DNA from: Streptomyces mirabilis
GTDB lineage: Bacteria > Actinomycetota > Actinomycetes > Streptomycetales > Streptomycetaceae
Assembly: GCF_018310535.1 (NCBI RefSeq)
Contig: NZ_CP074102.1
Location: 1,922,001-1,986,000, forward strand
Direction: 5' to 3'
DNA: 64,000 nucleotides
Below are positions 25,807-35,496 of this stretch, piece by piece. Positions within the stretch are counted from its first letter, which is position 1, and every line of letters begins with the position of its first letter. Under the pieces are notes generated by a model. That model was not told the origin of the DNA and made no database searches. It worked only from the letters and a program-made list of their open reading frames with translations. A program made the position numbers and the translations under genes.

Positions 25807-26751
25807 TCAGGCTGTGACCGGTCGTTCGACCAACGCCAGGGCGAGCTGCGGGAGTTCTGTGAGATCCGCCGCAGCGCCGCTCAGCCAGTGCACCCGGGGA
25901 TCGCGCCGGAACCAGGAGTCCTGACGCCGCGCGAAGCGTTTGGTGGCGCGTACGGTCTCGGCGCGCGCCTCGGCGTCGGTGCACTCCCCGGCGAGCGCCG
26001 CGAGCACCTGCTGGTACCCGAGCGCACGCGACGCCGTACGCCCCTCACGCAGTCCGTGCGCCTCCAGCGCACGCACCTCGTCGACGAGCCCCGCCTCCCA
26101 CATACGGTCGACGCGGCGCGCGATGCGGTCGTCGAGCTCGGGGCGCGTGACGTCGACGCCGATCTGCAGGGTGTCGTAGACGGAGTCGTGACCGGGAAGG
26201 TTGGCGGTGAAGGGCTTTCCGGTGATCTCGATGACCTCGAGGGCGCGGACGATACGGCGGCCGTTGCTGGGCAGGATCGCGTGCGCGGCCTCCGGATCGG
26301 CCATGGCCAGACGCGCGTGCAGCGCTCCGGAGCCACGCAGCGTGAGCTCCTCCTCCAGCCGGGCCCGCACCTCGGGGTCGGTGCCGGGGAACTCCAGATT
26401 GTCGACGGCCCCACGGACGTACAGCCCGGAGCCGCCCACCAGGATCGGCCAGCGGCCCTCGGCGAGCAGCGCGTCGATGTGGGCGCGGGCGAGCCGCTGG
26501 TACTCGGCGACGCTGGCCGTGACGGTCACGTCCCAGATGTCCAGGAGATGGTGCGGGATCCCGCCGCGCTCCTGCGTCGTCAGCTTGGCGGTACCGATGT
26601 CCATCCCTCGGTACAACTGCATGGAGTCGGCGTTGACGACCTCACCACCGAGCCGTTGGGCGAGGTAAACGCCCAGATCGGACTTTCCAGCGGCGGTCGG
26701 CCCTACGACGGCGATGACCCGGGGGGCGGGGGGTGCGCTACTCACCGCCAC
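25807..26751 (-). CDS. miaA: tRNA dimethylallyltransferase
   Basis: 314 aa, GTG 26751. It transfers a dimethylallyl group to N6 of A37 in tRNAs reading UNN codons. The P-loop GPTAAGKS is at 17-24, followed by NADSMQLYRGMDIGTAK, GGSGLYV and SRALGYQQV. The product i6A is the substrate of MiaB, encoded 2 kb further on. Full length for the family. Confidence 0.97.
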   Translation of the reverse strand: MAVSSAPPAPRVIAVVGPTAAGKSDLGVYLAQRLGGEVVNADSMQLYRGMDIGTAKLTTQERGGIPHHLLDIWDVTVTASVAEYQRLARAHIDALLAEGRWPILVGGSGLYVRGAVDNLEFPGTDPEVRARLEEELTLRGSGALHARLAMADPEAAHAILPSNGRRIVRALEVIEITGKPFTANLPGHDSVYDTLQIGVDVTRPELDDRIARRVDRMWEAGLVDEVRALEAHGLREGRTASRALGYQQVLAALAGECTDAEARAETVRATKRFARRQDSWFRRDPRVHWLSGAAADLTELPQLALALVERPVTA

Positions 26752-26928
26752 AGTCTCGCAAACCTCGGGGCCTCTCCTCGAACGAGCTACGTGACGCCAC
26801 GGGCCCGGGGTCGTTGCCTGTTGCGAGGTTCCAGCCGCCGGTTTTCGAGAGCCGGTGACCCGTGCGACGCAATGGGACGCACCGGGTGACGCGGGATTTC
26901 GCCCTCACGAGTAACGTATGGAGTGGAT

Positions 26929-27222
26929 ATGGGCGTTTTTGCACGACTTCTTGGAAGGTCGAAGGCTACGGAGGAGGCGTCAACCGCCGCGGTGGAGGCC
27001 GACACACAAACGGCCGATACCGAGGCGGAGGTGACGGAGGAGGCGAAGGGTTCGCCCGAGAAGTCCGAAGGCTCCGCGAGCCCGGCCGACTCCGCGGGCG
27101 AAGACAGGGCCGCCGCGACCGAGCCCACGGGGTCCGCCGCGTCGGACGATGTCGAGATCCCCCAGCAGCAGACCGCAGAGAAGGCCGCGGACAACGAGGC
27201 CGGCGAAGGCGCCCGCACGTAA
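26929..27222 (+). CDS. Small acidic actinobacterial protein, function unknown
   Basis: 97 aa from ATG 26929; the GGAG at 26920-26923 is 5 nt upstream, which favours this over the GTG at 26923. The N-terminus MGVFARLLGRSKATEE is basic/amphipathic. The rest is a disordered, highly acidic Ala/Glu/Thr-rich tail without hydrophobic core. It is 24 nt before the next small gene on the same strand, so the two form a mini-operon divergent from miaA. I do not recognise a function. Opposite charge to its neighbour hints at interaction (inference). Confidence 0.7.
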   Translation: MGVFARLLGRSKATEEASTAAVEADTQTADTEAEVTEEAKGSPEKSEGSASPADSAGEDRAAATEPTGSAASDDVEIPQQQTAEKAADNEAGEGART

Positions 27223-27246
27223 CTGTCCCGCGAGGGAAGGTGGACC

Positions 27247-27510
27247 ATGAGTCTCCTGGACAATTTGAAAGCCAAGCTGGCACCCGCCAAGGACAAGGTC
27301 TCGGACCTCGCGCAACAGCACGGGGACAAGGTCACCCACGGTCTCGACAAGGCCGCGAAGGTGGTCGACGAAAAGACCAAGGGCAAGTACAGCGACAAGA
27401 TCCAGACGGGCACGGGCAAGGCGAAGGGCGCCATGGACCGACTCGCACACAAGGAAACCGACGGCGCCACGCCGCCGCCGGACATGCCCCCACCGCCTCC
27501 GGCGTCCTGA
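27247..27510 (+). CDS. MT0933-like small helical protein (annotated 'antitoxin' family)
   Basis: 87 aa, ATG 27247 with GAAGGTGG upstream. The Lys-rich amphipathic helices (LLDNLKAKLAPAKDKVSDLA, then DKAAKVVDEKTKGKYSDKI) and the Pro-rich end DMPPPPPAS match the MT0933-like family. That family carries the label antitoxin although no cognate toxin is established that I know of. The gene here has no toxin-like neighbour; the upstream small acidic protein is the only candidate partner. The composition resembles late-embryogenesis-abundant-like stress proteins. Confidence 0.75.
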   Translation: MSLLDNLKAKLAPAKDKVSDLAQQHGDKVTHGLDKAAKVVDEKTKGKYSDKIQTGTGKAKGAMDRLAHKETDGATPPPDMPPPPPAS

Positions 27511-27548
27511 CGGGCACATATCGACACATATCGGCACGCATCATGCAT

Positions 27549-27592
27549 CGGCGGACGGCCGCGGAGCACACCGGGCTCCCGGCCGTCCGCCG
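27549..27592. terminator. Bidirectional hairpin terminator
   Basis: 13-bp stem (27549-27561 with 27580-27592) with an 18-nt loop that can extend the pairing. It lies between the small-protein operon and the converging extradiol-dioxygenase-like gene. Confidence 0.75.
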
Positions 27593-27660
27593 TGTCCGGG
27601 CCGCCGCATCGGGGCTCGACTCTGTCGGCCGGCGGCTTTCCCTGGCGGAGCCCTCGGAGC

Positions 27661-28380
27661 CTAGGACCAGGCCGCCACCACGTACCCCACCCCGTACGGC
27701 GCGTCCTCGTACAGCAGGGCGCCGCCCAGGTCCGCACCCTCGGCCGCGCCCGCGAGGACCTGCCAAGGGGCCCGCCCGGAGACCTTCAGTTCGTACGCCA
27801 GCTCGGCGTCCAGCGCCTTCAGGGCCGCCACGTCCGCCGCGCCCAGCGCCCGCGCGACCTCCGCGTCGAAGCCCGCCGCGCGTTCGTCGAGGTAGCCGGG
27901 TGCCTTGAGCGTCCGGCACGCGCTGGCGTCGCCCATCACCAACAGGGCCACCCTGTCGGCCCGCGCGACGATCCCCGCCCCGGCCCGGACACAGCGCTCC
28001 GCCTCGAGAGGTTCGCCCACACCGAGGCCTTCGACGGGGGCGTCGGACCAGCCTGTGCGCTCCAGCAGCCAGGCGGCGACGGCAAGCGAGGGCGGAAGCG
28101 GGCGCTCCGGCGCCCCGGCAAGCGACACCCCTCCCCCGAGGCGTACGTCGAGCTCCACACCGAACCCGCGGAACGAGCCCGGCGCCCCCTCCGGAAACGG
28201 CCCGCGCCCGCTCTGTTCGGCGGGCCCGACGACGACCAGCAGGTCGGGGCGCGAGGCGGCCAGCACCCCCAGAGCGTCCGTGCAGGCCGCGCGCGCGGCA
28301 GTCAGTTCCGGTGCCGCACCGGCGGCGACCTCGGGGACGAGCAGCGGCGGACAGGGGCAGACTGCGGCGGCTACAAGCAT
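27661..28380 (-). CDS. Class III extradiol dioxygenase subunit B-like protein
   Basis: 239 aa, ATG 28380. Starts LVAAAVCPCPPLLVPEVA, typical of the conserved actinobacterial group assigned to the LigB/extradiol dioxygenase fold. The His ligands of true ring-cleavage enzymes are not evident (the N-terminus shows CPCPPLL where enzymes carry a His), so it may be non-catalytic or use another metal site. It is 48 nt downstream of miaB and probably cotranscribed with it. Function unknown. Confidence 0.8.
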   Translation of the reverse strand: MLVAAAVCPCPPLLVPEVAAGAAPELTAARAACTDALGVLAASRPDLLVVVGPAEQSGRGPFPEGAPGSFRGFGVELDVRLGGGVSLAGAPERPLPPSLAVAAWLLERTGWSDAPVEGLGVGEPLEAERCVRAGAGIVARADRVALLVMGDASACRTLKAPGYLDERAAGFDAEVARALGAADVAALKALDAELAYELKVSGRAPWQVLAGAAEGADLGGALLYEDAPYGVGYVVAAWS

Positions 28381-28428
28381 GATCGGCAGCGTAACCCCGC
28401 CCGGCCGCTCCCGGAGCCCCGCCCGGGG

Positions 28429-29958
28429 TCAGTCGCAGCCGCACCCGCTGCCGGTGGCGACCGGCAGCGGCTCCGGGGCACCGATCCTCGGCAGCCCCAG
28501 CATCACACCGGCGGGCTTCGGCGCCTCGGCCACGTTGCGCTTCTCCCAGGCGTCCCCCGCGCGCGTGCGGCGCACGTCCAGGACGGCGCCCTCGGCGAGC
28601 AGGTGGTGCGGGGCGGCGTAGGTGATCTCGACGGTGACCACGTCACCGGGGCGTACTTCCTGGTCGGGCTTGGTGAAGTGGACCAGGCGGTTGTCGGGGG
28701 CACGGCCGGAGAGGCGGTGGGTGGCGCCGTCCTTGCGGCCCTCGCCCTCGGCGACCATCAGCTCCAGGGTGCGGCCGACCTGCTTCTTGTTCTCGTCCCA
28801 GGAGATCTCCTCCTGGAGGGCGACAAGACGCTCGTAGCGCGCCTGGACGACCTCCTTGGGGATCTGGTTCTCCATGGTGGCGGCCGGGGTGCCGGGGCGC
28901 TTGGAGTACTGGAACGTGAACGCCGCCGAGAAGCGCGCCTCCCGCGCCACGTGCATGGTCTGCTCGAAGTCCTCCTCGGTCTCTCCGGGGAAGCCCACGA
29001 TGATGTCGGTGGTGATGGCGGCGTGCGGAATCGCTGCGCGCACCTTCTCGATGATCCCGAGGTAGCGGTCCTGTCGGTAGGACCGGCGCATCGCCTTCAG
29101 GACCGGGTCCGAACCGGACTGCAGCGGCATGTGCAGCTGTGGCATCACGTTCGGCGTCTCGGCCATGGCGGCGATGACGTCGTCGGTGAAGTCACGGGGG
29201 TGCGGGGAGGTGAACCGGACCCGCTCCAGGCCCTCGATCTGCCCGCAGGCCCGCAGCAGCTTGCTGAACGCCTCGCGGTCGCCGATGTCGCTGCCGTACG
29301 CGTTGACGTTCTGCCCGAGCAGTGTGATCTCGGAGACGCCCTCGCCGACCAGTGCCTCGATCTCGGCGAGGATGTCGCCGGTCCTGCGGTCCTTCTCCTT
29401 GCCGCGCAGCGCCGGGACGATGCAGAAGGTGCAGGTGTTGTTGCAGCCCACGGAGATGGAGACCCAGGCCGCGTACGCGCTCTCGCGGCGGGTCGGCAGC
29501 GTGGAGGGGAACGCCTCCAGCGACTCGGCGATCTCGACCTGCGCCTCTTCCTGTACGCGGGCGCGCTCCAGGAGGACCGGCAGCTTGCCGATGTTGTGCG
29601 TACCGAAGACGACGTCCACCCAGGGCGCCTTCTTCACGATGGTGTCGCGGTCCTTCTGGGCCAGGCAGCCGCCGACGGCGATCTGCATCCCGGGGCGCTT
29701 CGTCTTCATCGGCGCGAGGCGGCCGAGGTTGCCGTACAGCCTGTTGTCGGCGTTCTCCCGGACGGCGCAGGTGTTGAAGACGACGACGTCCGCGTCACCG
29801 TCGGACCCCTCGGGCGCGCGCACGTAACCGGCGCCTTCGAGAAGCCCGGAGAGCCGTTCGGAGTCGTGGACGTTCATCTGGCACCCGTAGGTGCGCACCT
29901 CATAGGTCTTGGGCTCCTGAACGTCCACTGCCTGACTCCGGTCGCTGCTGCTGGTCAT
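28429..29958 (-). CDS. miaB: tRNA-2-methylthio-N6-dimethylallyladenosine synthase
   Basis: 509 aa, ATG 29958. A methylthiotransferase with the N-terminal cluster cysteines C26 (TYGCQMN), C64 (NTCAVRE) and C98 (GGCLAQ), the radical-SAM CxxxCxxC at C172/C176/C179 (GCNNTCTFC), and a C-terminal TRAM domain (about 400-470). It adds a methylthio group to i6A37 made by MiaA. The C-terminal tail ends in GSGCGCD, a Cys-containing extension. Leftward unit with the extradiol-like gene. Confidence 0.97.
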   Translation of the reverse strand: MTSSSDRSQAVDVQEPKTYEVRTYGCQMNVHDSERLSGLLEGAGYVRAPEGSDGDADVVVFNTCAVRENADNRLYGNLGRLAPMKTKRPGMQIAVGGCLAQKDRDTIVKKAPWVDVVFGTHNIGKLPVLLERARVQEEAQVEIAESLEAFPSTLPTRRESAYAAWVSISVGCNNTCTFCIVPALRGKEKDRRTGDILAEIEALVGEGVSEITLLGQNVNAYGSDIGDREAFSKLLRACGQIEGLERVRFTSPHPRDFTDDVIAAMAETPNVMPQLHMPLQSGSDPVLKAMRRSYRQDRYLGIIEKVRAAIPHAAITTDIIVGFPGETEEDFEQTMHVAREARFSAAFTFQYSKRPGTPAATMENQIPKEVVQARYERLVALQEEISWDENKKQVGRTLELMVAEGEGRKDGATHRLSGRAPDNRLVHFTKPDQEVRPGDVVTVEITYAAPHHLLAEGAVLDVRRTRAGDAWEKRNVAEAPKPAGVMLGLPRIGAPEPLPVATGSGCGCD

Positions 29959-30112
29959 GGCTCAAGGGTAGGCGGTTTCGGGAGAGCCCCCGCCCGAGGG
30001 TTTCGAGGAGCGGGCCTGGCCCGACCACGAGGTCGGCAACCGTCCCCACCGGGCCGAGGGGGCCCGTGATGCAATGGGGCACCACAGAACGGATCTCGGG
30101 GTGGAGTGGGAC

Positions 30113-32110
30113 GTGTTGAGCGACGGTGGGGCCGATGCGGGGAGTTTCCAGCCTCTGGAGGACGGCGATCCTCGGGTCGTCGGCGGCTACCGCCTGGTGG
30201 CACGGCTCGGGTCCGGGGGCATGGGACGGGTCTATCTCTCGCACACGCCGGGCGGGCGGGCCGTCGCGGTCAAGGTGATCCGGCCGGAGCTGGCCGAGAA
30301 CGCCGAGTTCCGCAAGCGGTTCCAGGCCGAGGTGGCCGCCGCGAGCCGGGTGCACGGGCTCTACACGGCTCCGGTCGTGGACAGCGACACCGGTGGATCG
30401 ATGCCGTGGTGTGCGACCGCCTATGTGCCGGGGCCTTCCCTCGCCGACGCGGTACGCGATCACGGTCCGCTGCCCGTCGACACCGTGCTGCGGCTGATCG
30501 CCGGTGTCGCGGAGGCCCTGCAGGCGGTGCACCGCGAGGGCATCGTGCACCGGGACCTCAAGCCGTCGAACGTGCTGCTCGCCGCGGACGGCCCGCGGGT
30601 CATCGACTTCGGTGTCGCGCGGGCCGCGGACGCCACGTCGGTGACGATGAGCGGCACCGCCCTCGGAACCGTCGCCTACATGGCGCCGGAGCAGGTGCTC
30701 GGCGGGGATGCCATGCCGTCGGCCGACGTGTTCGCGCTGGGGCAGACCGCGGTGTTCGCGGCGACGGGCGGCGGCGCCTTCGGGGACGGGGATCCGCACG
30801 CGGTGCTCTACCGGGTGGTGCACGAGGAGCCCGATCTCAGCCGCGTACCGGTGGAGATACGGGAGCTGGTGGCACGGTGTCTGCGCAAGCCCGCCGCCGA
30901 GCGGCCTTCCGCCGAGGAGGTCATGCGCTCCGTCCAGACGATCCAGGCGGAGCTCGGTGCCGAAGCGCGGTCCGCGTCCGGGGCGTGGCTGTCGGGCGAA
31001 CTGGCGGCGGGTATCGCGGCCCGGACCGAAGGCGCGGATCGGGCCCGGGCGGAGGCGGTTCCGGACACCCACGCTTCCGGAGCTTCGGGGGCATCCGGAG
31101 CGTCGGGGGCTTCGGGGGCGTCCGGAGCGTCGGGGGCTTTCGGACCCGCTGGATCCGGCGCCTTCGGACCGGCCGGTCCCGCCAGTCCGGTCGGTCCCGC
31201 CAGTCCGGCCGGTCCCGGCGCTTTCGGGCCTCCGATGGCCTACTCCCCCACCGCGCCGTCCCAGGCCACACCGTCCCACGCCGCGCTGCCCGGGCCCTTC
31301 GTGATGGGGCCAGGGGCCGCGCCGGGTCCGTACGCCCCGCATCCCTGGCCGCAGCCGCAGGAGCCGGACGCCGCCCGGACCTCCGCGGTGGGCACGGGCG
31401 GCAAGGGCCGCAAGGCCCGGGGCTGGGTGTTGGCGGCAGCCGCGCTCGTACTCGTCGCCGGTGGCGCGGCCGCCGCGCTGCTGCTCGTCCCGGGGAACGG
31501 CGACAAGAACGACAGCCGGGCGCAGGACGTGGCCGCGTCGCAGTCGGCCACGGCCGCCGAGGCTTCGCCGTCGGCGTCCGGCTCCCCGTCCCCCCGGGCC
31601 TCGAAGAAGCCCAAGACGGCCGGGTCCGCTCTGCCGCCCAGCCCTTCGGGGCCCCCGACGCCCACGCGGACCGCGACTTCGGCTCCCCCGACCGCCGCAT
31701 CCAGCAAGCCCGCGGCTCCGACGGCCCCCGTATCGGTGACGTACGCCGGGATCCGGATGACCGCGAGCCACGACCTGTATCTCGCGGACACTCCGGTGCG
31801 GTCCAAGGCGGACACCGGGACCTCCGACGAGGATCTGACGTACGCCGTCTACTCCTCGGGGGCGGTCCTCGCCCCCGGCACCGACTCCGGCAGCTCTCTC
31901 GCCCTGCTGCCCGTGGGGCGGCTGGGGAGCCTCGACGCGTGCAAGGCGGCGACCGGCTACAAGAGCTACATCTGGGTCAAGGACCTCACCGTCGGCCAGC
32001 AGATGTGCGTGGTCAGCGGGACGGGGCACGTGGGGCTCGTGACGTATCGGGGTTCGTCCGGGACGACGTACGCCACCTTGGACGTGAAGGTCTGGCGCAA
32101 CGCGGCCTAG
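30113..32110 (+). CDS. PknB-type membrane Ser/Thr protein kinase with low-complexity linker
   Basis: 665 aa from GTG 30113 (GGAG at 30103-30106, 6 nt upstream); ATG 30074 or GTG 30101 are alternatives. The kinase domain occupies about residues 25-280: glycine loop RLGSGGMGRVYLS, VAVKVI, HRDLKPSN, DFGVA, YMAPEQVL. A Gly-Ala-Ser and Phe-Gly-Pro-rich linker (about 310-380) contains repeated GAS triplets. One transmembrane helix follows (about 432-458), then an external domain of about 200 residues starting with a Ser/Pro/Thr stalk. The external part matches no PASTA domain. The ligand is unknown. Confidence 0.9.
   Translation: MLSDGGADAGSFQPLEDGDPRVVGGYRLVARLGSGGMGRVYLSHTPGGRAVAVKVIRPELAENAEFRKRFQAEVAAASRVHGLYTAPVVDSDTGGSMPWCATAYVPGPSLADAVRDHGPLPVDTVLRLIAGVAEALQAVHREGIVHRDLKPSNVLLAADGPRVIDFGVARAADATSVTMSGTALGTVAYMAPEQVLGGDAMPSADVFALGQTAVFAATGGGAFGDGDPHAVLYRVVHEEPDLSRVPVEIRELVARCLRKPAAERPSAEEVMRSVQTIQAELGAEARSASGAWLSGELAAGIAARTEGADRARAEAVPDTHASGASGASGASGASGASGASGAFGPAGSGAFGPAGPASPVGPASPAGPGAFGPPMAYSPTAPSQATPSHAALPGPFVMGPGAAPGPYAPHPWPQPQEPDAARTSAVGTGGKGRKARGWVLAAAALVLVAGGAAAALLLVPGNGDKNDSRAQDVAASQSATAAEASPSASGSPSPRASKKPKTAGSALPPSPSGPPTPTRTATSAPPTAASSKPAAPTAPVSVTYAGIRMTASHDLYLADTPVRSKADTGTSDEDLTYAVYSSGAVLAPGTDSGSSLALLPVGRLGSLDACKAATGYKSYIWVKDLTVGQQMCVVSGTGHVGLVTYRGSSGTTYATLDVKVWRNAA
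31079..31143 (+). repeat. Short in-frame repeat coding Gly-Ala-Ser triplets in the kinase linker
   Basis: Alternating 9-bp units of the type GCTTCGGGG/GCATCCGGA/GCGTCGGGG encode repeated GAS. Related CCGGTCCCGCCAGTCCGG units follow at about 31175-31215. Such runs expand and contract by replication slippage. Confidence 0.6.
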
Positions 32111-32126
32111 GAGCAGACCTCTTCCC

Positions 32127-32666
32127 TCACGGGCCGAGGATGCCCGCACCCGGTCGTCGCACCATGAAGACGTCGATCGGGTCCTGAACCTCCACGGTGA
32201 ACCCGTGGCGCTCGTACAGTCGCCGGGCGGCGCTGCCCTGCAGCACATTCAGACGGACGGGCATGCCGTCGGCGTCGGTGCGGTCCAGCAGGGTGCTCAG
32301 GACGGCCGAACCGAGCCCCCGGCCCTGCAAGCCCGGGACGAGATAGAAGTGCTCCAGCCACAGCCCGACCTCGGCCGGCCTCAGCGTGACGCAGCCCGCG
32401 AAGTCGCCGTCGGCGATGACGACCGACGTGTGCCCCGGGGAGAAGGATTCCCGCAGCCGCCGGCGGACCCGGCGCTCGTCGAACCGGCCCAGCCGCTCCA
32501 GGTCCGGGCGCATCACCGTCGCCCGCAGCTCGGCGATCACCTCGACATCCGCCTGCTCCGCGGAGCGCAGCGCCCATTCCATGGAAGGGTCCGGACCTCG
32601 GCGCGCCCCGTTCCCGGGCAGCGCCCGCCCCGGCCGTATCCGGTCCGCCCCCGCAGTCGTCTCCAT
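32127..32666 (-). CDS. GNAT-family N-acetyltransferase
   Basis: 179 aa from ATG 32666; an internal ATG at 32582 would give 151 aa and would start directly at the conserved domain (MEWALRSAEQADVEVI). The acetyl-CoA-binding segment VPGLQGRGLGSAVLSTLLD and the terminal LNVLQGSAARRLYERHGF are the standard GNAT motifs. It converges on the kinase gene, with 16 nt between stops. Substrate unknown. Confidence 0.85.
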   Translation of the reverse strand: METTAGADRIRPGRALPGNGARRGPDPSMEWALRSAEQADVEVIAELRATVMRPDLERLGRFDERRVRRRLRESFSPGHTSVVIADGDFAGCVTLRPAEVGLWLEHFYLVPGLQGRGLGSAVLSTLLDRTDADGMPVRLNVLQGSAARRLYERHGFTVEVQDPIDVFMVRRPGAGILGP

Positions 32667-32724
32667 GGTGGGAGTCTCTCAGTGGCCTGCCGAGACATTG
32701 AATCCCCATCCCGAGGGGGCTGAA

Positions 32725-33348
32725 GTGACCGAAGTACCAGAAGTACTGGGAGTACCCGAAGTACCCGAAGCGACCGGCGACGGTGACGCATCCCGGTGGT
32801 CGCGTGCCGAAGCCTTCCTGCGTGCGCGGGGAACCGCCGAGATGCCGCATCCGGGCGGCACACTGCTGGAGCATCTCGGCCGTGTCCGGCGGCTCCTGGC
32901 CGACTGGGGCGGCGACCCCGCGATCCAGGCGGCGGGGCTGTGCCATGCCGCGTACGGGACCGACGGCTTCGACCCGTACCTGCTGCCGGTCGCCGAGCGG
33001 GCGACCCTGGCGGAGCTGATCGGCGACCGGGCCGAGGCGCTGGTGTACCTGTACGCGAGCTGCGACCGCGGCACCGTCCTGCCCCGGATCGGGCGCGATC
33101 GGCCCGTCGTCTTCCGTGATCGCTTCACCGGCCGCGAGCACATTCCCACGGACGACGACCTGCGAGCTTTCTTGGAGATCACCGCCGCCGACGAACTCGA
33201 CGTACTGGCCCACAACGAGGAACTGGCCGAGCGGTACGGCCCGGCCCTGTACCGGCTGTTGGCCGGAGCGGGCGACCTGCTGTCCGCCCCGGCCCAGGAC
33301 GCCTGCGCCCGGCAGCTCGGCCCGCACGCCGCGCTCCCGGACCACTGA
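32725..33348 (+). CDS. DUF6817-like protein, HD-fold-like
   Basis: 207 aa from GTG 32725 with GAGGGGG 6 nt upstream. A short repetitive start (EVPEVLGVPEVPEA) is coded by near-identical GAAGTACC units. It is followed by MPHPGGTLLEHLGRVRRLL and AAGLCHAAYGTDGF, which place His and Asp-like residues as in HD-type phosphohydrolases. I recall this family as DUF6817 but cannot confirm it. It is divergent from the acetyltransferase gene with 58 nt between starts. No pathway is evident. Confidence 0.7.
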   Translation: MTEVPEVLGVPEVPEATGDGDASRWSRAEAFLRARGTAEMPHPGGTLLEHLGRVRRLLADWGGDPAIQAAGLCHAAYGTDGFDPYLLPVAERATLAELIGDRAEALVYLYASCDRGTVLPRIGRDRPVVFRDRFTGREHIPTDDDLRAFLEITAADELDVLAHNEELAERYGPALYRLLAGAGDLLSAPAQDACARQLGPHAALPDH

Positions 33349-33630
33349 TCGCCGGGTTCGACCGACTCGTACCGACCACGGCCGCGGCCGCGGCCGGAGC
33401 CCGAACGCTTGAGGTCAGCGAACACTTTTACCCGCCACTGATGGCATGCCCCGGTCAAATCTGCCAGGCTTCCCGCAGCCGTCGCCCTGACCACGGGGAG
33501 ACGCAACGGAAATCTCACCCCAGCGATCGCGCAAGCGATGCGCGCAGCCCCCGGCTGCCCCCGGCGCACCCAGGCCGTCAGGGCGGTCACCGAGCAGGCC
33601 GGAATCCCGGCCGCCTCAAAGGAGTTTCGT

Positions 33631-35490
33631 GTGAGACCGACCCCCCACAAGGCCCTCGCCGCGAGCGCACTGGGCATCGCCGCGTTGGCCGCCGCCCTGC
33701 TCCCCGTCACCCCGGCGGCAGCCGCGCCGCCCACCGCACCACTGGCCGCCGCATGCACTCCGGCCCAGGTGGTCACCAACGGTGGTTTCGAGAGCGGGAC
33801 TTCGCCCTGGACCCAGTCGGCGTCGACCGTGATCACCAGCCGTTCCGGTCAGAGCGCCCACGGCGGCTCCAGCTTCGCCTGGCTGAACGGTGTGGGCAGT
33901 ACGCACACCGACACCCTCTCGCAGAGCGTCACGATCCCGTCCGGGTGCAGCAGCGCCACGCTCACCTTCTGGCTGCACATCGACACCGCCGAGACGACCT
34001 CGTCGACCGCGTACGACAAGCTGACGGCGAAGATCGGCAGTACGACACTGGCGACGTACTCGAACCTCAACAAGGCCACCGGCTACGTACAGAAGTCGTT
34101 CGACGTGTCGGCGTTCGCGGGCCAGACCGTGAGCCTCGCCTTCACCGGGACCGAGGACTCCAGCCTCCAGACGAGCTTCGTCCTCGACGACATCGCCCTC
34201 GACACCTCCGGCGGCACGACCCCGCCGGCGGACTCCACGCGCACGCCGGCCGCCCCCTCGTACACCGTCAACCTGAGCAGCAACACGAGCGGCACGGGCT
34301 GGACCGGCCACGAGAGCGCGACGTTCACCAACGCCTCCTCCACCGCGCTCAGCGAGGTGTACCTGAGGCTGTGGGACAACTACCACGGCACCTGCTCCGC
34401 GATGCCGATCACGGTCAGCAACGTCACCGGGGGCACCGCGGGCGCCCTGTCGGTCGGCTGCACCGCTCTGCAGATCGCCCTCCCGACCCCGCTGGCGCAG
34501 GGCCAGTCGGCCACGATCGGCTTCGACCTGGGGATCACCGTCCCCAGCGGCGCCGACCGCTTCGGCTACGACGGCGCGTTCAGCATGATCGGCAACGCGC
34601 TGCCGGTCCTCGCCATCAAGGACGGCTCGGGCTGGCACCTGGACCCGTACACCAACAACGGCGAGTCGTTCTACTCCCTGGCCGCCGACTTCAAGGTGAC
34701 CCTCGACCACCCGACCACCCTGCTGGTCCCGGCCACGGGCACCTCGGTGGACACCCCCGGCTCCAGCGGACGCACGGTCACCACGGCCACCGCCTCCAAG
34801 GTCCGTGACTTCGCGTGGGCGGCGGGCCCGTTCACCAAGATCTCGGGTACGTCGACGGCGGGCACCCCGATCAACATCTACTCGGTCTCGGGGATCAGTT
34901 CGTCCAGCGCACAGTCCATGCTCACCACCGCGAAGACCGCGGTGGACGCCCATGCGGGCCGCTTCGGCGCCTACCCGTACGGCGAGTTGGACGCCGTGAT
35001 CGACAACAACTTCTGGTTCGGCGGCATGGAGTACCCGGGGTTCGTCCTCGACCTGGTCTCCACCACGGCGCTCACCCATGAGATCGGGCACCAGTGGTTC
35101 TACGGGATCGTCGGCGACGACGAGTACAACAGCCCGTGGCTGGACGAGGCGTTCACCGACTACGCCACCGACCTGGCGCTGGGCAGTACCGGCACGAACT
35201 GCTGGAACAGCGTCTCCTGGGCCTCGACGGCGGAGAAGATCACCAACTCGATGGCCTACTGGGACGCCCACTCGTCCCGGTACTCCACCGTCGTCTACGG
35301 ATACGGCAAGTGCGCCCTGCACGATCTGCGGCGCGTCCTCGGTGACACCACCATGGCCAAGTTGCTGAAGGACTACGCCACTTCGCACTGGTACGGCGTC
35401 TCGACCACGGCCGAGTTCAAGGCGGCCGCCCAGGCCGCCACGACCACGGACCTGACCTCGTTCTGGACCCAGCACCGCATCGACGGCTGA
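33631..35490 (+). CDS. Secreted M1-type metallopeptidase with N-terminal beta-sandwich domain
   Basis: 619 aa from GTG 33631 (AAAGGAG 8 nt upstream). A signal peptide (residues 1-35, cleavage near PAAAA) is followed by a carbohydrate-binding/MAM-like beta domain (about 45-200, with NGGFESG and FVLDDIAL). A Thr/Pro linker leads to an M1-like region with zinc motif HEIGHQWFY and Glu in DEAFTDYA. The usual M1 exopeptidase loop is replaced by NNFWFGGMEYPGFV. An extracellular peptidase or elastase-like role is likely. It is a single-gene unit. Confidence 0.88.
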   Translation: MRPTPHKALAASALGIAALAAALLPVTPAAAAPPTAPLAAACTPAQVVTNGGFESGTSPWTQSASTVITSRSGQSAHGGSSFAWLNGVGSTHTDTLSQSVTIPSGCSSATLTFWLHIDTAETTSSTAYDKLTAKIGSTTLATYSNLNKATGYVQKSFDVSAFAGQTVSLAFTGTEDSSLQTSFVLDDIALDTSGGTTPPADSTRTPAAPSYTVNLSSNTSGTGWTGHESATFTNASSTALSEVYLRLWDNYHGTCSAMPITVSNVTGGTAGALSVGCTALQIALPTPLAQGQSATIGFDLGITVPSGADRFGYDGAFSMIGNALPVLAIKDGSGWHLDPYTNNGESFYSLAADFKVTLDHPTTLLVPATGTSVDTPGSSGRTVTTATASKVRDFAWAAGPFTKISGTSTAGTPINIYSVSGISSSSAQSMLTTAKTAVDAHAGRFGAYPYGELDAVIDNNFWFGGMEYPGFVLDLVSTTALTHEIGHQWFYGIVGDDEYNSPWLDEAFTDYATDLALGSTGTNCWNSVSWASTAEKITNSMAYWDAHSSRYSTVVYGYGKCALHDLRRVLGDTTMAKLLKDYATSHWYGVSTTAEFKAAAQAATTTDLTSFWTQHRIDG

Positions 35491-35496
35491 CCAGGC

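Noticed and set aside
26929..27510. Small gene pair considered as a toxin-antitoxin module
   Set aside because: Neither protein shows a toxin fold; both are charged and disordered or helical, so the pair is reported without that label.
29900..32248. Long minus-strand open frame opposite the Ser/Thr kinase
   Set aside because: Composition is Arg/Gly/Pro-rich and featureless; the kinase on the other strand explains the lack of stops.
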